From Burkholderiales bacterium (GTDB lineage: Bacteria; Pseudomonadota; Gammaproteobacteria; Burkholderiales; Burkholderiaceae_D): a DNA stretch of 39,624 bases. Under the pieces are notes generated by a model, which made no database searches, had not been told where the DNA came from, and worked only from the letters and a program-made list of their open reading frames with translations. A program made the translations under genes and the position numbers. Positions 1-8,070 of the stretch are shown in pieces (the first letter of the stretch is position 1; the number at the start of each line of letters is the position of its first letter). The stretch covers positions 1-39,624 of the forward strand of contig JACQDX010000146.1 of assembly GCA_016200895.1 (NCBI GenBank), read 5' to 3'.

Positions 1-1
1 A

Positions 2-1012
2 CCCTCACATTTGATACGTGAGTTTGCCTGTTCCGAAAAGGCGTCGGAAACTGCAGCCAATGCCCGCAACGCTCTGCATCGCATCCTGCACGGTCAGGAT
101 GACAGATTGATGGTTGTGATAGGCCCATGCTCCATTCACGACACCAAAGCCGCAATGGAATATGCACAGCGCCTGGCAGCAGAACGTCCGCGCTTTGCTG
201 GTGAGCTGGAAATCATCATGCGCGTGTACTTTGAAAAACCACGCACTACCGTTGGCTGGAAAGGTCTCATCAATGACCCTTACCTCGATAACAGCTTCCG
301 CATCAATGACGGTTTGCGCATTGCACGCGAACTGCTGCTCAACATCAATGAACTCGGCCTGCCTGCGGGTACTGAATACCTCGATGTGATCAGTCCGCAA
401 TACATCGCTGACCTGATCAGCTGGGGCGCAATCGGGGCTCGTACCACGGAGTCACAAGTCCACAGGGAGCTCGCATCCGGTTTGTCTTGCCCGGTAGGAT
501 TCAAAAATGGTACGGACGGTAATGTCAAAATCGCCGTTGACGCGATCAAGGCAGCATCACAGCCACATCATTTTTTATCAGTCACCAAAGGCGGCCATTC
601 GGCTATCGTTTCCACCAATGGCAATGAAGATTGCCATATCATCTTGCGTGGCGGTAAAACACCAAACTATGATGCTGCCAGTGTTGATGCCGCCTGCAAG
701 GACATCGCCAGCAACGGCCTGGCATCACGCCTGATGATTGATGCTTCGCACGCGAATAGCTCAAAAAATCCCGCTAACCAAATCCCGGTTTGTGCCGATA
801 TCGGCAAACAAATCGCCGATGGCGACACCCGCATTGTCGGTGTCATGATTGAATCCCATCTGGTTGCAGGTCGCCAGGATCTGGTGCCAGGTAAGGAACT
901 GGTTTATGGACAGTCCGTGACTGACGGTTGCATCGATTGGGAGTCGAGTATCAAGGTGCTGGAAGGTTTGGCAGAATCCGTCAAGCAAAGGCGTTTGAAG
1001 CAGGCTTATTGA
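2..1012 (+). CDS. aroG: 3-deoxy-7-phosphoheptulonate synthase (class I DAHP synthase), 5' truncated by window edge
   Basis: Condenses phosphoenolpyruvate and erythrose 4-phosphate, the first step of the shikimate pathway to aromatic amino acids (cytoplasm). The reading frame is open from base 2 and resembles class I AroG/AroF/AroH along its whole length. Visible hallmarks are VVIGPCSIHD, MRVYFEKPRTTVGWKGL, GARTTESQVHRELASGLS, PVGFKNGTDG and MIDASHANSSK, which carry the PEP/E4P and metal-binding residues. The real start lies upstream of the window: the frame already reads P-S-H before the TTG at 11, and E. coli AroG has about 30 residues before the equivalent point. The closest paralogue (Phe-, Tyr- or Trp-sensitive) cannot be told from the visible part, so the symbol is a best guess. 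A hairpin terminator follows about 90 bases downstream. Confidence 0.95.
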   Translation, partial: PSHLIREFACSEKASETAANARNALHRILHGQDDRLMVVIGPCSIHDTKAAMEYAQRLAAERPRFAGELEIIMRVYFEKPRTTVGWKGLINDPYLDNSFRINDGLRIARELLLNINELGLPAGTEYLDVISPQYIADLISWGAIGARTTESQVHRELASGLSCPVGFKNGTDGNVKIAVDAIKAASQPHHFLSVTKGGHSAIVSTNGNEDCHIILRGGKTPNYDAASVDAACKDIASNGLASRLMIDASHANSSKNPANQIPVCADIGKQIADGDTRIVGVMIESHLVAGRQDLVPGKELVYGQSVTDGCIDWESSIKVLEGLAESVKQRRLKQAY

Positions 1013-1102
1013 GAGTAATACCTACATGTACTGATTGCCTATTTTTACATCAATCTTCTTTTTAAGTGATGATAATTGAGAAGGCTTGGTAGCAAATTAT
1101 TC

Positions 1103-1147
1103 AATCATGGCCGCAGTCATCTTGTGGCCATGATTTTGTTTCTCTTT
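1103..1147 (+). terminator. Rho-independent terminator after DAHP synthase
   Basis: A perfect 10-bp stem (AATCATGGCC at 1103-1112 with GGCCATGATT at 1126-1135) encloses a 13-base loop and is followed by the T-rich run TTGTTTCTCTTT. It lies about 90 bases after the DAHP synthase stop and before the next gene. Confidence 0.75.
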
Positions 1148-1285
1148 GACTTTTACTGCTCATGTTTGAATTTATCTTGCGTAATTTTCTATTCATGATC
1201 CTGAACTTGGCACTTTTTCTGCGATGCAAAATGCGCAAATTTTGTCTTTGTGAAAATGCCGTAAACTCTTATTCTAAGGTGAGTT

Positions 1286-1624
1286 TTGAATATTACCCTT
1301 GCAAAAAAAATTGCTGAATTCGAGCCGACAGATGGAAATTGGCTAGAACTCGAATCCATGTTTGAAGAAGTATTTTCTTCAACAGAAGTAAAATGTTACT
1401 ACGTTGCTATTTTCAATTTATTTGAGCGTTTTGCTGAGGATGATGGAGCAGGTGTTTTTTGGTCAGCAGTCCACGGAATGGAGACATGTGGAGACTACGA
1501 AGAAGAACTCGTTAGATTTTTTCGCCGTCATCCAACAAAAATGACAAGAACCATGCTGCAACGCATACGCAATTCGGGAGCAAAATCGGTAGCAGGTATT
1601 TCTATCGATACACTAATTTCCTAG
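1286..1624 (+). CDS. small acidic cytoplasmic protein of unknown function (possibly immunity-protein-like)
   Basis: I do not firmly recognise this 112-residue protein. It has no signal peptide or membrane segment and is probably mostly helical. A conserved-looking core runs FNLFERFAEDDGAGVFW..VHGMETCGDYEEELVRFFRRHP. The TTG start at 1286 is preferred because a stop in the same frame lies at 1280 and AAGGTGAG, a good Shine-Dalgarno match, sits just upstream. The gene stands alone between a terminator and a convergent operon and is visibly more A+T-rich than its neighbours, which suggests acquired DNA. Small proteins with this kind of core often occur as immunity proteins of polymorphic toxins, but no toxin gene is present here, so that role is a guess. 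Confidence 0.7.
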   Translation: MNITLAKKIAEFEPTDGNWLELESMFEEVFSSTEVKCYYVAIFNLFERFAEDDGAGVFWSAVHGMETCGDYEEELVRFFRRHPTKMTRTMLQRIRNSGAKSVAGISIDTLIS

Positions 1625-1745
1625 CCTGCACCATGGGTGACAATTTGCTTAAAGGCCATTATTATTGAAATTCAATTGACGAATTAACACCATTTCGTCA
1701 AGGTCATACCTTAACGTTGCCAAAAAAATTCATGGTGAAGCCAAA

Positions 1746-2396
1746 TCAATACCGCTTCGTCAAGGTCATCTGATCCCCTTCACGGCGCATTTCCATGCGG
1801 TTCAGGAATGACATACCTAGCAAGGGAACGGAGAGGCCTTGTTCTATGATAGAGGCTTCGACCTGATGCAATTCAACATCACCGATTTTTACAGTATCCA
1901 GTTTGACGAGATAAGTGGGGACTACACCGCCTGCAGTACTGGCGGCACCTGGCCTGCCTTGTCTGTAATTAATGCCTAGCCTGATTGCATCTACAGCCGG
2001 CAAAGCGATCAGGCTGGCACCAGTATCGACCAGCATATTGATGCTGACACCGTTGATCACGGCCGGTGCCGTGAAATGGCCACGATCACCTACCTTCAGC
2101 ACAACGCTGCTGCCACTGCTGGGTGCAGAACGATGTACGGTTTGCCCCATGGTCAGTACTTTGCGCTTGCCATTGATCAGGACAGTAGCTGATTCACGGT
2201 CAGCATCGACGAGCTTGGCATCGCTGCTGATATTGCTGCCAACGGTATAGGTCTTTGGTGGCGCGCCATCTACCACCAGGATAGCTTTGCCTGGGAATAA
2301 ACCGACCACGCCTATATCAGTGGCATGAGCCAATGCGGTACAGGCCAGCAGGCTCAAAGTACTTAAAAGTTTCAGTTTTTTCAAGGGCAAGTGCAT
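1746..2396 (-). CDS. periplasmic retropepsin-like aspartic protease (clan AA)
   Basis: A 216-residue secreted protein. The N-terminus (KKLKLLSTLSLLACTALAHA) is a typical signal peptide. A roughly 80-residue periplasmic segment follows, then a single-lobe retropepsin domain with the catalytic motif MLVDTGAS near residue 125 and the downstream flap/strand motif VPLLGMSFLNRM. Bacterial family members (TIGR02281-like) carry one DTG motif per chain and are expected to act as dimers. The gene begins 6 bases after the yajQ stop on the same strand, so the two are probably co-transcribed. I see no strong ribosome-binding site, so translation may be coupled to yajQ. The natural substrate is unknown. 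Confidence 0.88.
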   Translation of the reverse strand: MHLPLKKLKLLSTLSLLACTALAHATDIGVVGLFPGKAILVVDGAPPKTYTVGSNISSDAKLVDADRESATVLINGKRKVLTMGQTVHRSAPSSGSSVVLKVGDRGHFTAPAVINGVSINMLVDTGASLIALPAVDAIRLGINYRQGRPGAASTAGGVVPTYLVKLDTVKIGDVELHQVEASIIEQGLSVPLLGMSFLNRMEMRREGDQMTLTKRY

Positions 2397-2402
2397 GCTG
2401 GT

Positions 2403-2888
2403 TCAGTCGCGGAAGTTATTGAATTCCAAAGGCAGATCCTTGATTTCCTTGCGCAGCATAGCCATTGCCGCTTGCAGGTCATCACGCTTGGTGCCTGTTA
2501 CGCGCACGGCGTCGCCTTGTATGCTGCCTTGCACTTTCAGTTTGCTATCTTTAATGGCTTTGACAATTTTCTTGGCATCTTCGGTTTCTATGCCGTTTTT
2601 GACCTTGATGCCTTGCTTGACTTTGTCGCCACCGATTTTTTCTATCTTGCCCATGTCCAGGAAGCGCACATCGACATTGCGCTTGGCCAGTGTCATGGTC
2701 AATTCCAGACGAACCTGGTCGAGATGGAACTCGGAGTCACCATAGATCGTCAATTCACGGTCTTTTTGTTCGACTTTGGCGCTGCTGCCTTTCAAGTCAA
2801 AACGGTTGGTGACTACTTTGTTGGTTTGATCAATGGCATTCTTGACATCAACCATATTGGCTTCAGAGACGGTATCAAATGAGGGCAT
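2403..2888 (-). CDS. yajQ: YajQ family nucleotide-binding protein
   Basis: A 161-residue protein matching the YajQ/DUF520 family over its full length: it starts MPSFDTVSEANMVDVKNAID, contains NRFDLKGSSAKVE and LTIYGDSEFHLDQV, and ends DLPLEFNNFRD. Family members have two ferredoxin-like domains. Some bind cyclic di-GMP (Xanthomonas XC_3703) and act on transcription, while others bind tRNA or nucleotides. The start at 2888 is chosen over a longer open frame because the family begins at MPSFD and AAGGAAGCAAG precedes it. It is divergent from murB and lies upstream of the aspartic protease in a probable two-gene operon. Confidence 0.95.
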   Translation of the reverse strand: MPSFDTVSEANMVDVKNAIDQTNKVVTNRFDLKGSSAKVEQKDRELTIYGDSEFHLDQVRLELTMTLAKRNVDVRFLDMGKIEKIGGDKVKQGIKVKNGIETEDAKKIVKAIKDSKLKVQGSIQGDAVRVTGTKRDDLQAAMAMLRKEIKDLPLEFNNFRD

Positions 2889-2961
2889 CTTGCTTCCTTG
2901 CGTAAAATAATGAATTAAGCGCCATTTTAGCAAATGCAGGCAGGCATGAGAGAGCAAAGGC

Positions 2962-2967
2962 TATAAT
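2962..2967 (+). promoter_or_regulatory. -10 box of murB promoter, possibly giving a leaderless transcript
   Basis: A perfect TATAAT ends 9 bases before the murB ATG at 2977, and no Shine-Dalgarno sequence lies between them. Transcription starting 7-9 bases after the -10 box would begin at or next to the ATG. The -35 region is not recognisable, so this remains a candidate. Confidence 0.45.
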
Positions 2968-2976
2968 TTGGCTCTT

Positions 2977-4005
2977 ATGACGAATTTACTCACATTTTCA
3001 GCAGATTATTCTCTGCAAAGCCTGAATACCTTTGGTATTGCGGCCCGTGCCCGCCAATTTTTGCGTATAGAGCAGTCGGCGCAACTGCAAGCCATCTTTG
3101 CTGATGCCCAGCTCAAAGCCATGCCACGCCTGATATTGGGCGGTGGCAGCAATCTGGTTTTGTCTGACCAGGTTGATGCCCTGGTCTTGCATATGGGCTT
3201 GAAAGGCAGGCAAATTCTTGGTGAAGATGAAGACTATGTCTATGTACAAGCCTCAGCAGGCGAGAACTGGCATGAATTTGTCCTGTGGACGCTGGAGCAA
3301 GGCTTGGGTGGACTGGAAAACCTGTCCCTGATACCCGGCACTGTGGGCGCTGCACCCATACAGAATATCGGTGCCTATGGAATTGAAATTCAGGATGTCT
3401 TCACCAGCCTGACCGCCTTTGATTTTGTCACTGGGGAGTTGATCGACATCGACAAGGCTACATGCCGTTTCGCTTATCGGGACAGTATCTTCAAGCAGGA
3501 ATATAAAAACCGCATGGTCATCGTCAGTGTACGTTTTGCTTTGCCAAAACGCTGGCAGGCAAGATTGGCTTATGCTGATGTTGCACAATACTTGGGCCAG
3601 CGCCAGATCGACAGCCCGACGGCCAAGGATATAAGTGCCGCCATCATTGCCATACGCCAGGCCAAATTACCTGATCCGGCCCTGATAGGTAATGCGGGCA
3701 GTTTTTTCAAAAACCCAATTGTGCCGGCAAGCCAGCGTGACAGTTTGCTGACTGCGTATCCCAAACTGGTTAGCTATCAACAAGATAATGGTGATTACAA
3801 ACTGGCAGCGGGCTGGTTGATAGATCAGTGTGGCTGGAAGGGCAAACAACTAGGCAAGGCAGGCGTGTATGAAAAGCAAGCCTTGGTACTGGTCAATCAT
3901 GGCGGTGCCACCGGGGCAGAGGTGAGGGCGCTGGCACAGGCAGTGCAGGTAGATGTGATGAGCAAGTTCGGCGTGGCGCTCGAAGTAGAACCAGTCTTTG
4001 TCTGA
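2977..4005 (+). CDS. murB: UDP-N-acetylmuramate dehydrogenase (UDP-N-acetylenolpyruvoylglucosamine reductase), type I
   Basis: Reduces the enolpyruvyl group of UDP-GlcNAc-enolpyruvate with NADPH and FAD, the second committed step of peptidoglycan precursor synthesis (cytoplasm). The product has 342 residues, the same as E. coli MurB. Seen in order: NTFGIAA at the start, the FAD-binding LILGGGSNLVLSD, GLENLSLIPGTVGAAPIQNIGAYG, YRDSIFK, the catalytic-serine motif GNAGSFFKNP and the C-terminal AAGWLIDQCGWKGK. The extra loop and length mark it as type I. The ATG at 2977 is preferred to the TTG at 2968, which directly abuts the -10 box. It is divergent from yajQ. Confidence 0.96.
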   Translation: MTNLLTFSADYSLQSLNTFGIAARARQFLRIEQSAQLQAIFADAQLKAMPRLILGGGSNLVLSDQVDALVLHMGLKGRQILGEDEDYVYVQASAGENWHEFVLWTLEQGLGGLENLSLIPGTVGAAPIQNIGAYGIEIQDVFTSLTAFDFVTGELIDIDKATCRFAYRDSIFKQEYKNRMVIVSVRFALPKRWQARLAYADVAQYLGQRQIDSPTAKDISAAIIAIRQAKLPDPALIGNAGSFFKNPIVPASQRDSLLTAYPKLVSYQQDNGDYKLAAGWLIDQCGWKGKQLGKAGVYEKQALVLVNHGGATGAEVRALAQAVQVDVMSKFGVALEVEPVFV

Positions 4006-4093
4006 TCAGGCTATCCGCGTAGCTTTTTATTCACCATGTCATGCCACTGTTTTTTTTAAATTAATCATCCACCTTTTTGCAACAGGGAAGTAA

Positions 4094-5644
4094 ATGTCTG
4101 AACATTTGCCGGCAAGTGAGCCTGAAAACACTCATGTACCAGAAGAAGATGTCTCGGCATCTTGCAACGAGAGCCAGAGGCTGGTAGCACAACTGGAAAA
4201 TGATGCGTTTCCCCTGCGGCGTCTGATGACAGAATCGTTGCGTGTCAGTATGGGTTGCAATCCTCGCTGGCATGGCATTCCTGCTTCACCAGCTTTGCTT
4301 GTAATGTTGATGGTATTGTATCTGGTGACGCATATAGGCTTACAGCGCCTGATGATTGTTGGTGCTGCACAGTTTTACTGGCAGGTACTTGCTTCTGGAT
4401 GGTTTTCCTTTGCTGCTCTCGCATGGTCTTGCTATTGCTTGCGTCCACTCAGAGCCAGTGTAGATACACAGAAACCCCTGGCACCTGATGCCAGTCATTT
4501 TTTTGTGCTGGCATTGGCACAGGCACTGGTATTAAACCTTGTGTTTATGACGTTGATGGTATTGTTGGTACGCTTGGGCTGGTATGATTTGTCCAAGTTT
4601 TCCTCGCGAATGCAATGGTTGATTTATCTGACTCCTCCGTTCCTGGCTTTGCTGATACAGCTATTATTCTTGTGGCGCGCGAGTGACCGTCGTGCCTTTG
4701 TAATGTGGGCCGTCGTTACAGTCATGGTGTCTGCATTGGGCCTGGAAATGAATACACAATCCATGCAATTCTGGTACCCGCGTCAGGAAGCGAAGACCAA
4801 AGACAATGAAGATGCCGGAGATAAATCCCCAGAAATTAGTCAAGAAGTATTTGAAACACAGTCTGCGTTGTTAAGTCAAAAGCTAGGCGAAATTCAATCG
4901 CAAAGGCCGGGAATAATTGATTTGTATAGCCTGAGCTTTGCCCCCTACGGCGAAGAAAAAGTCTTCCTGAATGAAACCAGCATGGTCGCGCAGGTGATGG
5001 CAAACCGTTTTGACGCTGCAGGACGCAGCCTGCAACTGGTGAATAATCCTGTCACTATCAATAGCTTACCCTGGGCGACACCACTGAATTTGCAGCGGGC
5101 CATACAACACATGACCAAGCGCATGGATGTCAATGAAGATATCCTGTTCCTCCATATGTCTTCGCATGGGGCCAATGATGGCGAGTTGTCAGCCGGCATG
5201 TGGCCACTCAGCGTCAAATCCGTCACGCCAGAAGACTTGAAGGGCTGGTTGGATGAGGCGGGTATCAAATACCGCGTTATTTCCATTTCAGCCTGTTATG
5301 CAGGTAACTGGGTGGCACCTTTGTCGGATGCGAATTCACTGATCATGACGGCGTCGGATGCCGATCATACTTCCTACGGCTGCGGCAGCAAATCCGATCT
5401 CACCTTCTTTGGCCGTGCCATGTATGACGAACAATTGCGCAACAAGACCCTGTCTTTTGAAGCAGCGCACGCTGCGGCAAGACCCATCATCAAACAGCGT
5501 GAAGAAGAAGCAGGCAAGAGCGACGGCTATTCCAATCCGCAAATCGCTGTTGGTGAAGAAATACGCGGGCGTCTGAAATTGCTGGAGCAGCGATTGCAGA
5601 CGTTAAATCCGGCAAAGGCAACAGCACCCAAGAGCGCTCCATAA
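4094..5644 (+). CDS. membrane-anchored peptidase C13 (legumain/caspase-fold) family protein
   Basis: 516 residues. After a polar N-terminus of about 65 residues come roughly four hydrophobic segments (around residues 70-225), then a charged linker and a C-terminal peptidase domain. The domain shows the C13 catalytic pair: His358 in FLHMSSHGANDG and Cys401 in SISACYAGNW, followed by IMTASDADHTSYGCG. C13 includes legumain and the GPI transamidase catalytic subunit; bacterial versions with an N-terminal membrane domain are known but little studied. Which side of the membrane the peptidase faces is not clear from the sequence. GGAAG lies 6 bases before the ATG. The HAD hydrolase follows within 35 bases and may be co-transcribed. 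Confidence 0.85.
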   Translation: MSEHLPASEPENTHVPEEDVSASCNESQRLVAQLENDAFPLRRLMTESLRVSMGCNPRWHGIPASPALLVMLMVLYLVTHIGLQRLMIVGAAQFYWQVLASGWFSFAALAWSCYCLRPLRASVDTQKPLAPDASHFFVLALAQALVLNLVFMTLMVLLVRLGWYDLSKFSSRMQWLIYLTPPFLALLIQLLFLWRASDRRAFVMWAVVTVMVSALGLEMNTQSMQFWYPRQEAKTKDNEDAGDKSPEISQEVFETQSALLSQKLGEIQSQRPGIIDLYSLSFAPYGEEKVFLNETSMVAQVMANRFDAAGRSLQLVNNPVTINSLPWATPLNLQRAIQHMTKRMDVNEDILFLHMSSHGANDGELSAGMWPLSVKSVTPEDLKGWLDEAGIKYRVISISACYAGNWVAPLSDANSLIMTASDADHTSYGCGSKSDLTFFGRAMYDEQLRNKTLSFEAAHAAARPIIKQREEEAGKSDGYSNPQIAVGEEIRGRLKLLEQRLQTLNPAKATAPKSAP

Positions 5645-5678
5645 ATGCGTGCCTGTTTCCACGCGAAGTGACATCATC

Positions 5679-6284
5679 ATGAAGCAGGCAATACAGCGAC
5701 CACGGCTATTGATGTTTGATCTGGGTGGTGTGCTTATCGAAAACGACACCTTTAGCCGTTTACAAACCCTGTTACCGCAAGCCATGGCAATGCCCTTACT
5801 GAAGGATAAATGGTTACAATCACCAACAGTGCGTGACTTTGAATCAGGAAAGATCGGGTCGCAGGAATTTGCCAGCAGCTTTATCCAAGAATGGTCGCTA
5901 CCTGTGGATGAGCAGGGTTTCATCGCCGAATTCGTCACATGGCCTCGCGCTTATTATGCCGGAGTAAAAGATTTGCTCGCCACTTTGCGGCAGCACTATA
6001 AGCTTGCTTGCCTTAGTAATTGCAATGTCTTGCATTGGGAAAAATTCGCTGGAATCAGACCAGATTTTGATGTCGCCATGTCATCTCATTTGCCGGGTGT
6101 CACCAAGCCCGATACTCTTATTTTCGAAAAGGCATTGGCGTTGTGTGATATGCGTCCTGACGAAGTCTGGTTTTTTGATGATGCGATGGCTAATGTGCAG
6201 GCTGCTATCAAACTGGGAATCAAAGGGTTTCATTGCGATGGTTTTAATGCCGTTCGGAATTGTCTTGATGAGTATGATCTTTAA
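5679..6284 (+). CDS. HAD-superfamily hydrolase (YihX-like subclass IA phosphatase)
   Basis: A 201-residue cytoplasmic phosphatase candidate. All four HAD motifs are visible: motif I MFDLGGVLIE with nucleophile Asp14, motif II ACLSNCN, motif III TKPDTLIFEKAL with the lysine, and motif IV VWFFDDAMANVQAA. Motif I has Gly in place of the usual second Asp (D-L-G), as in E. coli YihX (alpha-D-glucose-1-phosphatase) and some epoxide-hydrolase N-domains. The substrate is unknown. The ATG at 5679 is preferred to a GTG at 5649 because GAAGTG precedes it at a reasonable distance and homologues begin just before the first motif. It lies 34 bases downstream of the C13 peptidase gene on the same strand. 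Confidence 0.85.
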   Translation: MKQAIQRPRLLMFDLGGVLIENDTFSRLQTLLPQAMAMPLLKDKWLQSPTVRDFESGKIGSQEFASSFIQEWSLPVDEQGFIAEFVTWPRAYYAGVKDLLATLRQHYKLACLSNCNVLHWEKFAGIRPDFDVAMSSHLPGVTKPDTLIFEKALALCDMRPDEVWFFDDAMANVQAAIKLGIKGFHCDGFNAVRNCLDEYDL

Positions 6285-6410
6285 TGAACCGCCAACATAG
6301 ACAATCGTATGAAGTTGTTTTAAGTTAAATGTGTTAGCACTTGTATTCGCCCACCGCAACTGCTTCACCCGCAAATTACGGTGGAGTATTTATATATTTA
6401 ATCCGCTTTG

Positions 6411-6941
6411 TTAGTGTATTTTTTTCCAGGTCGAAATTGCAGTAGTGCCGTTGCCACTTGCGCTGGCTGGTACACGATAGCTAAGCACATCAGCCTTTAA
6501 CTCAAATTGCCGTGCTTGTTCACTGCCATCCCAATTCGGGAAGGACGCATGTTCTATTCTGAACACTAGCACATTCCTTTCGGTGTCGATAAAGCAGCGG
6601 CCATAATGCGAACTGGTATCTATCACTGCAGCACGGTATTCAGCTTCTGTGCCTTTACGTTTGTCGCCTGCTGCGAACTTGCTGCGTTCTGACCTGTATA
6701 TTTGTAAGGAATACCTACCTGTGCTGTCGATGATGAGCAGACCTTGTGGATTAGGACCAAAGGTTTCGCCACGGCTGCCGTCGGCGCGGATTTCAGGTGC
6801 GGCTATTAGTGTCCAGGTACCTGCCAGATATTTTTGTGCCTGTTCATTTTTGTCTGTATCCTGTTCTGTGAACGCAAAGGCAGGCAAACTCATGGCAACA
6901 AGACAGATCAGGCTGACGATATTTTTAAGTGCTTTGTTCAT
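6411..6941 (-). CDS. secreted lipocalin-like domain protein
   Basis: A 176-residue protein with a clear signal peptide (KNIVSLICLVAMSLPAFA). The mature part matches the lipocalin-like domain family (PF13924 type): LAGTWTLIAAPEIRADGSR near the start, PQGLLIIDSTGRYSLQIYRSERSKF in the middle, then FRIEHASFPNWDGSEQARQF and a C-terminal strand ending STWKKIH. Members form small beta-barrels, mostly of unknown ligand. It starts one base after the stop of the quinone oxidoreductase, and GGGAAT lies 6 bases before the ATG, so the two form an operon. A link to the oxidoreductase reaction is not established. Confidence 0.85.
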   Translation of the reverse strand: MNKALKNIVSLICLVAMSLPAFAFTEQDTDKNEQAQKYLAGTWTLIAAPEIRADGSRGETFGPNPQGLLIIDSTGRYSLQIYRSERSKFAAGDKRKGTEAEYRAAVIDTSSHYGRCFIDTERNVLVFRIEHASFPNWDGSEQARQFELKADVLSYRVPASASGNGTTAISTWKKIH

Positions 6942-6942
6942 G

Positions 6943-7935
6943 TTAATTCCCGGTTAAACCAGTTTTTGCCTCGGCGCTTACAGCCAGCAATAATTTACCC
7001 GTCGTCTGGCGCGATTCAAGCTCAGCGTGTGCTTGTGCAGCCTGCTGTAGTGGATAGACCTGATGTATGCGTAAGCGTAATATGCCTTCGCGTAGCCAGC
7101 CCAAAACGCGTTGGCTACGGTAGTTGAGGTCATCAGGGTCTGCGACGTGATGGGCGAGTGTGGGACGGGTAAAGAACAGTGAACCCTGACGGCATAAATG
7201 CATGGGGTCGATAGGCGGTACGTTGCCGCTGGACTGACCGAACAAGACCAGGCTGCCCAGTGGGCGCAACACTGCCATGCTGCCCAGGTAAGTATTCAAG
7301 CCAACGGAATCATAGACGACATGCACGCCTTTTTGCTGTGTCAAATCCCTGGTGGCCGTGATGAAGTCTGCCTCAGTATATAAAATCACGTGATCGGCTC
7401 CGGCAGCTCTCGCAAGTTCTGCTTTTCCAGTGCTGGATACGGTGCTGATGACTGTTGCACCCTTGTGTTTCAAGACCTGGGTCAACAACAAACCAACGCC
7501 GCCAGCACCAGCATGTATCAGTGCAGTATCGCCTGACTGTACGCGATAACTGGTCTCACATAAATATTGCACGGTGACTGCTTGCAACATGGCGGCTGCA
7601 GCTTCCTTTGTACTGATTTCTGCTGGTAAAACGATCAGTTTCCACGCTGGTATGACCAGATATTCAGCATAAGAGCCAGTCTGCGACAGCCATGCGACCC
7701 TGGTGCCGGGCGGCAACTCAGCATTGCCTTCGACTACCATTCCCGCGCCTTCTGCCCCCGGTATGCAGGGCAGACTAGCCGGATTTTGCCCGTTGCGTTG
7801 ATATACATCGGCGTAGTTGATGCCGGCATAATCGACGTGCACCAACACTTCTCCCTGCTTGGGAACAGGCATGGGAACATCACGTACTTCAAGTACCTCT
7901 GGCCCACCTTGTGAAAATAATTGTATAGCTTGCAT
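6943..7935 (-). CDS. zinc-free MDR-family quinone oxidoreductase / zeta-crystallin-like NADPH oxidoreductase
   Basis: A 330-residue medium-chain dehydrogenase/reductase. The N-terminal GroES-like domain contains YAGINYADVYQRNGQNP and PGAEGAGMV. The Rossmann domain contains ALIHAGAGGVGLLLTQVLK. The cysteine/glutamate zinc ligands of alcohol dehydrogenases are absent, which fits NADPH:quinone reductases (QorA type) acting on quinones or enones. Family members of 320-330 residues are normal, so the gene is complete. It is transcribed divergently from the LysR gene at 8071, which is therefore its likely regulator, and the lipocalin-like gene follows in the same operon. Confidence 0.9.
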   Translation of the reverse strand: MQAIQLFSQGGPEVLEVRDVPMPVPKQGEVLVHVDYAGINYADVYQRNGQNPASLPCIPGAEGAGMVVEGNAELPPGTRVAWLSQTGSYAEYLVIPAWKLIVLPAEISTKEAAAAMLQAVTVQYLCETSYRVQSGDTALIHAGAGGVGLLLTQVLKHKGATVISTVSSTGKAELARAAGADHVILYTEADFITATRDLTQQKGVHVVYDSVGLNTYLGSMAVLRPLGSLVLFGQSSGNVPPIDPMHLCRQGSLFFTRPTLAHHVADPDDLNYRSQRVLGWLREGILRLRIHQVYPLQQAAQAHAELESRQTTGKLLLAVSAEAKTGLTGN

Positions 7936-8070
7936 ATTCTCTCTCTGCTGGTTTGATCAGATCACAAGTTTGATCACTGTGATTACTGCGATTGCTGACT
8001 TGCAGCTTAGTCAAACTCACTCAGAAAGAAAATTACTGAAAAATTCGCCTGGACTGTGCATAATTGCACC
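7936..8070. promoter_or_regulatory. divergent promoter region between quinone oxidoreductase and LysR gene, with repeated half sites
   Basis: The octamer TTTGATCA occurs twice as direct repeats 17 bases apart (7952-7959, 7969-7976), and ATCACA at 7961-7966 is mirrored by TGTGAT at 7978-7983. A TG-extended CATAAT box at 8059-8064 could be the -10 of the LysR gene. This layout fits a LysR operator, but the octamer also occurs inside several coding regions of this window, so support is modest. Confidence 0.35.

Noticed and set aside
11..1012. TTG at 11 as the true start of DAHP synthase
   Set aside because: The frame is open to base 2 and the family has about 30 more N-terminal residues, so the gene is cut by the window edge.
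2968..2979. TTG start for murB three codons upstream
   Set aside because: It directly follows the -10 box and lacks a ribosome site; the ATG at 2977 fits better.
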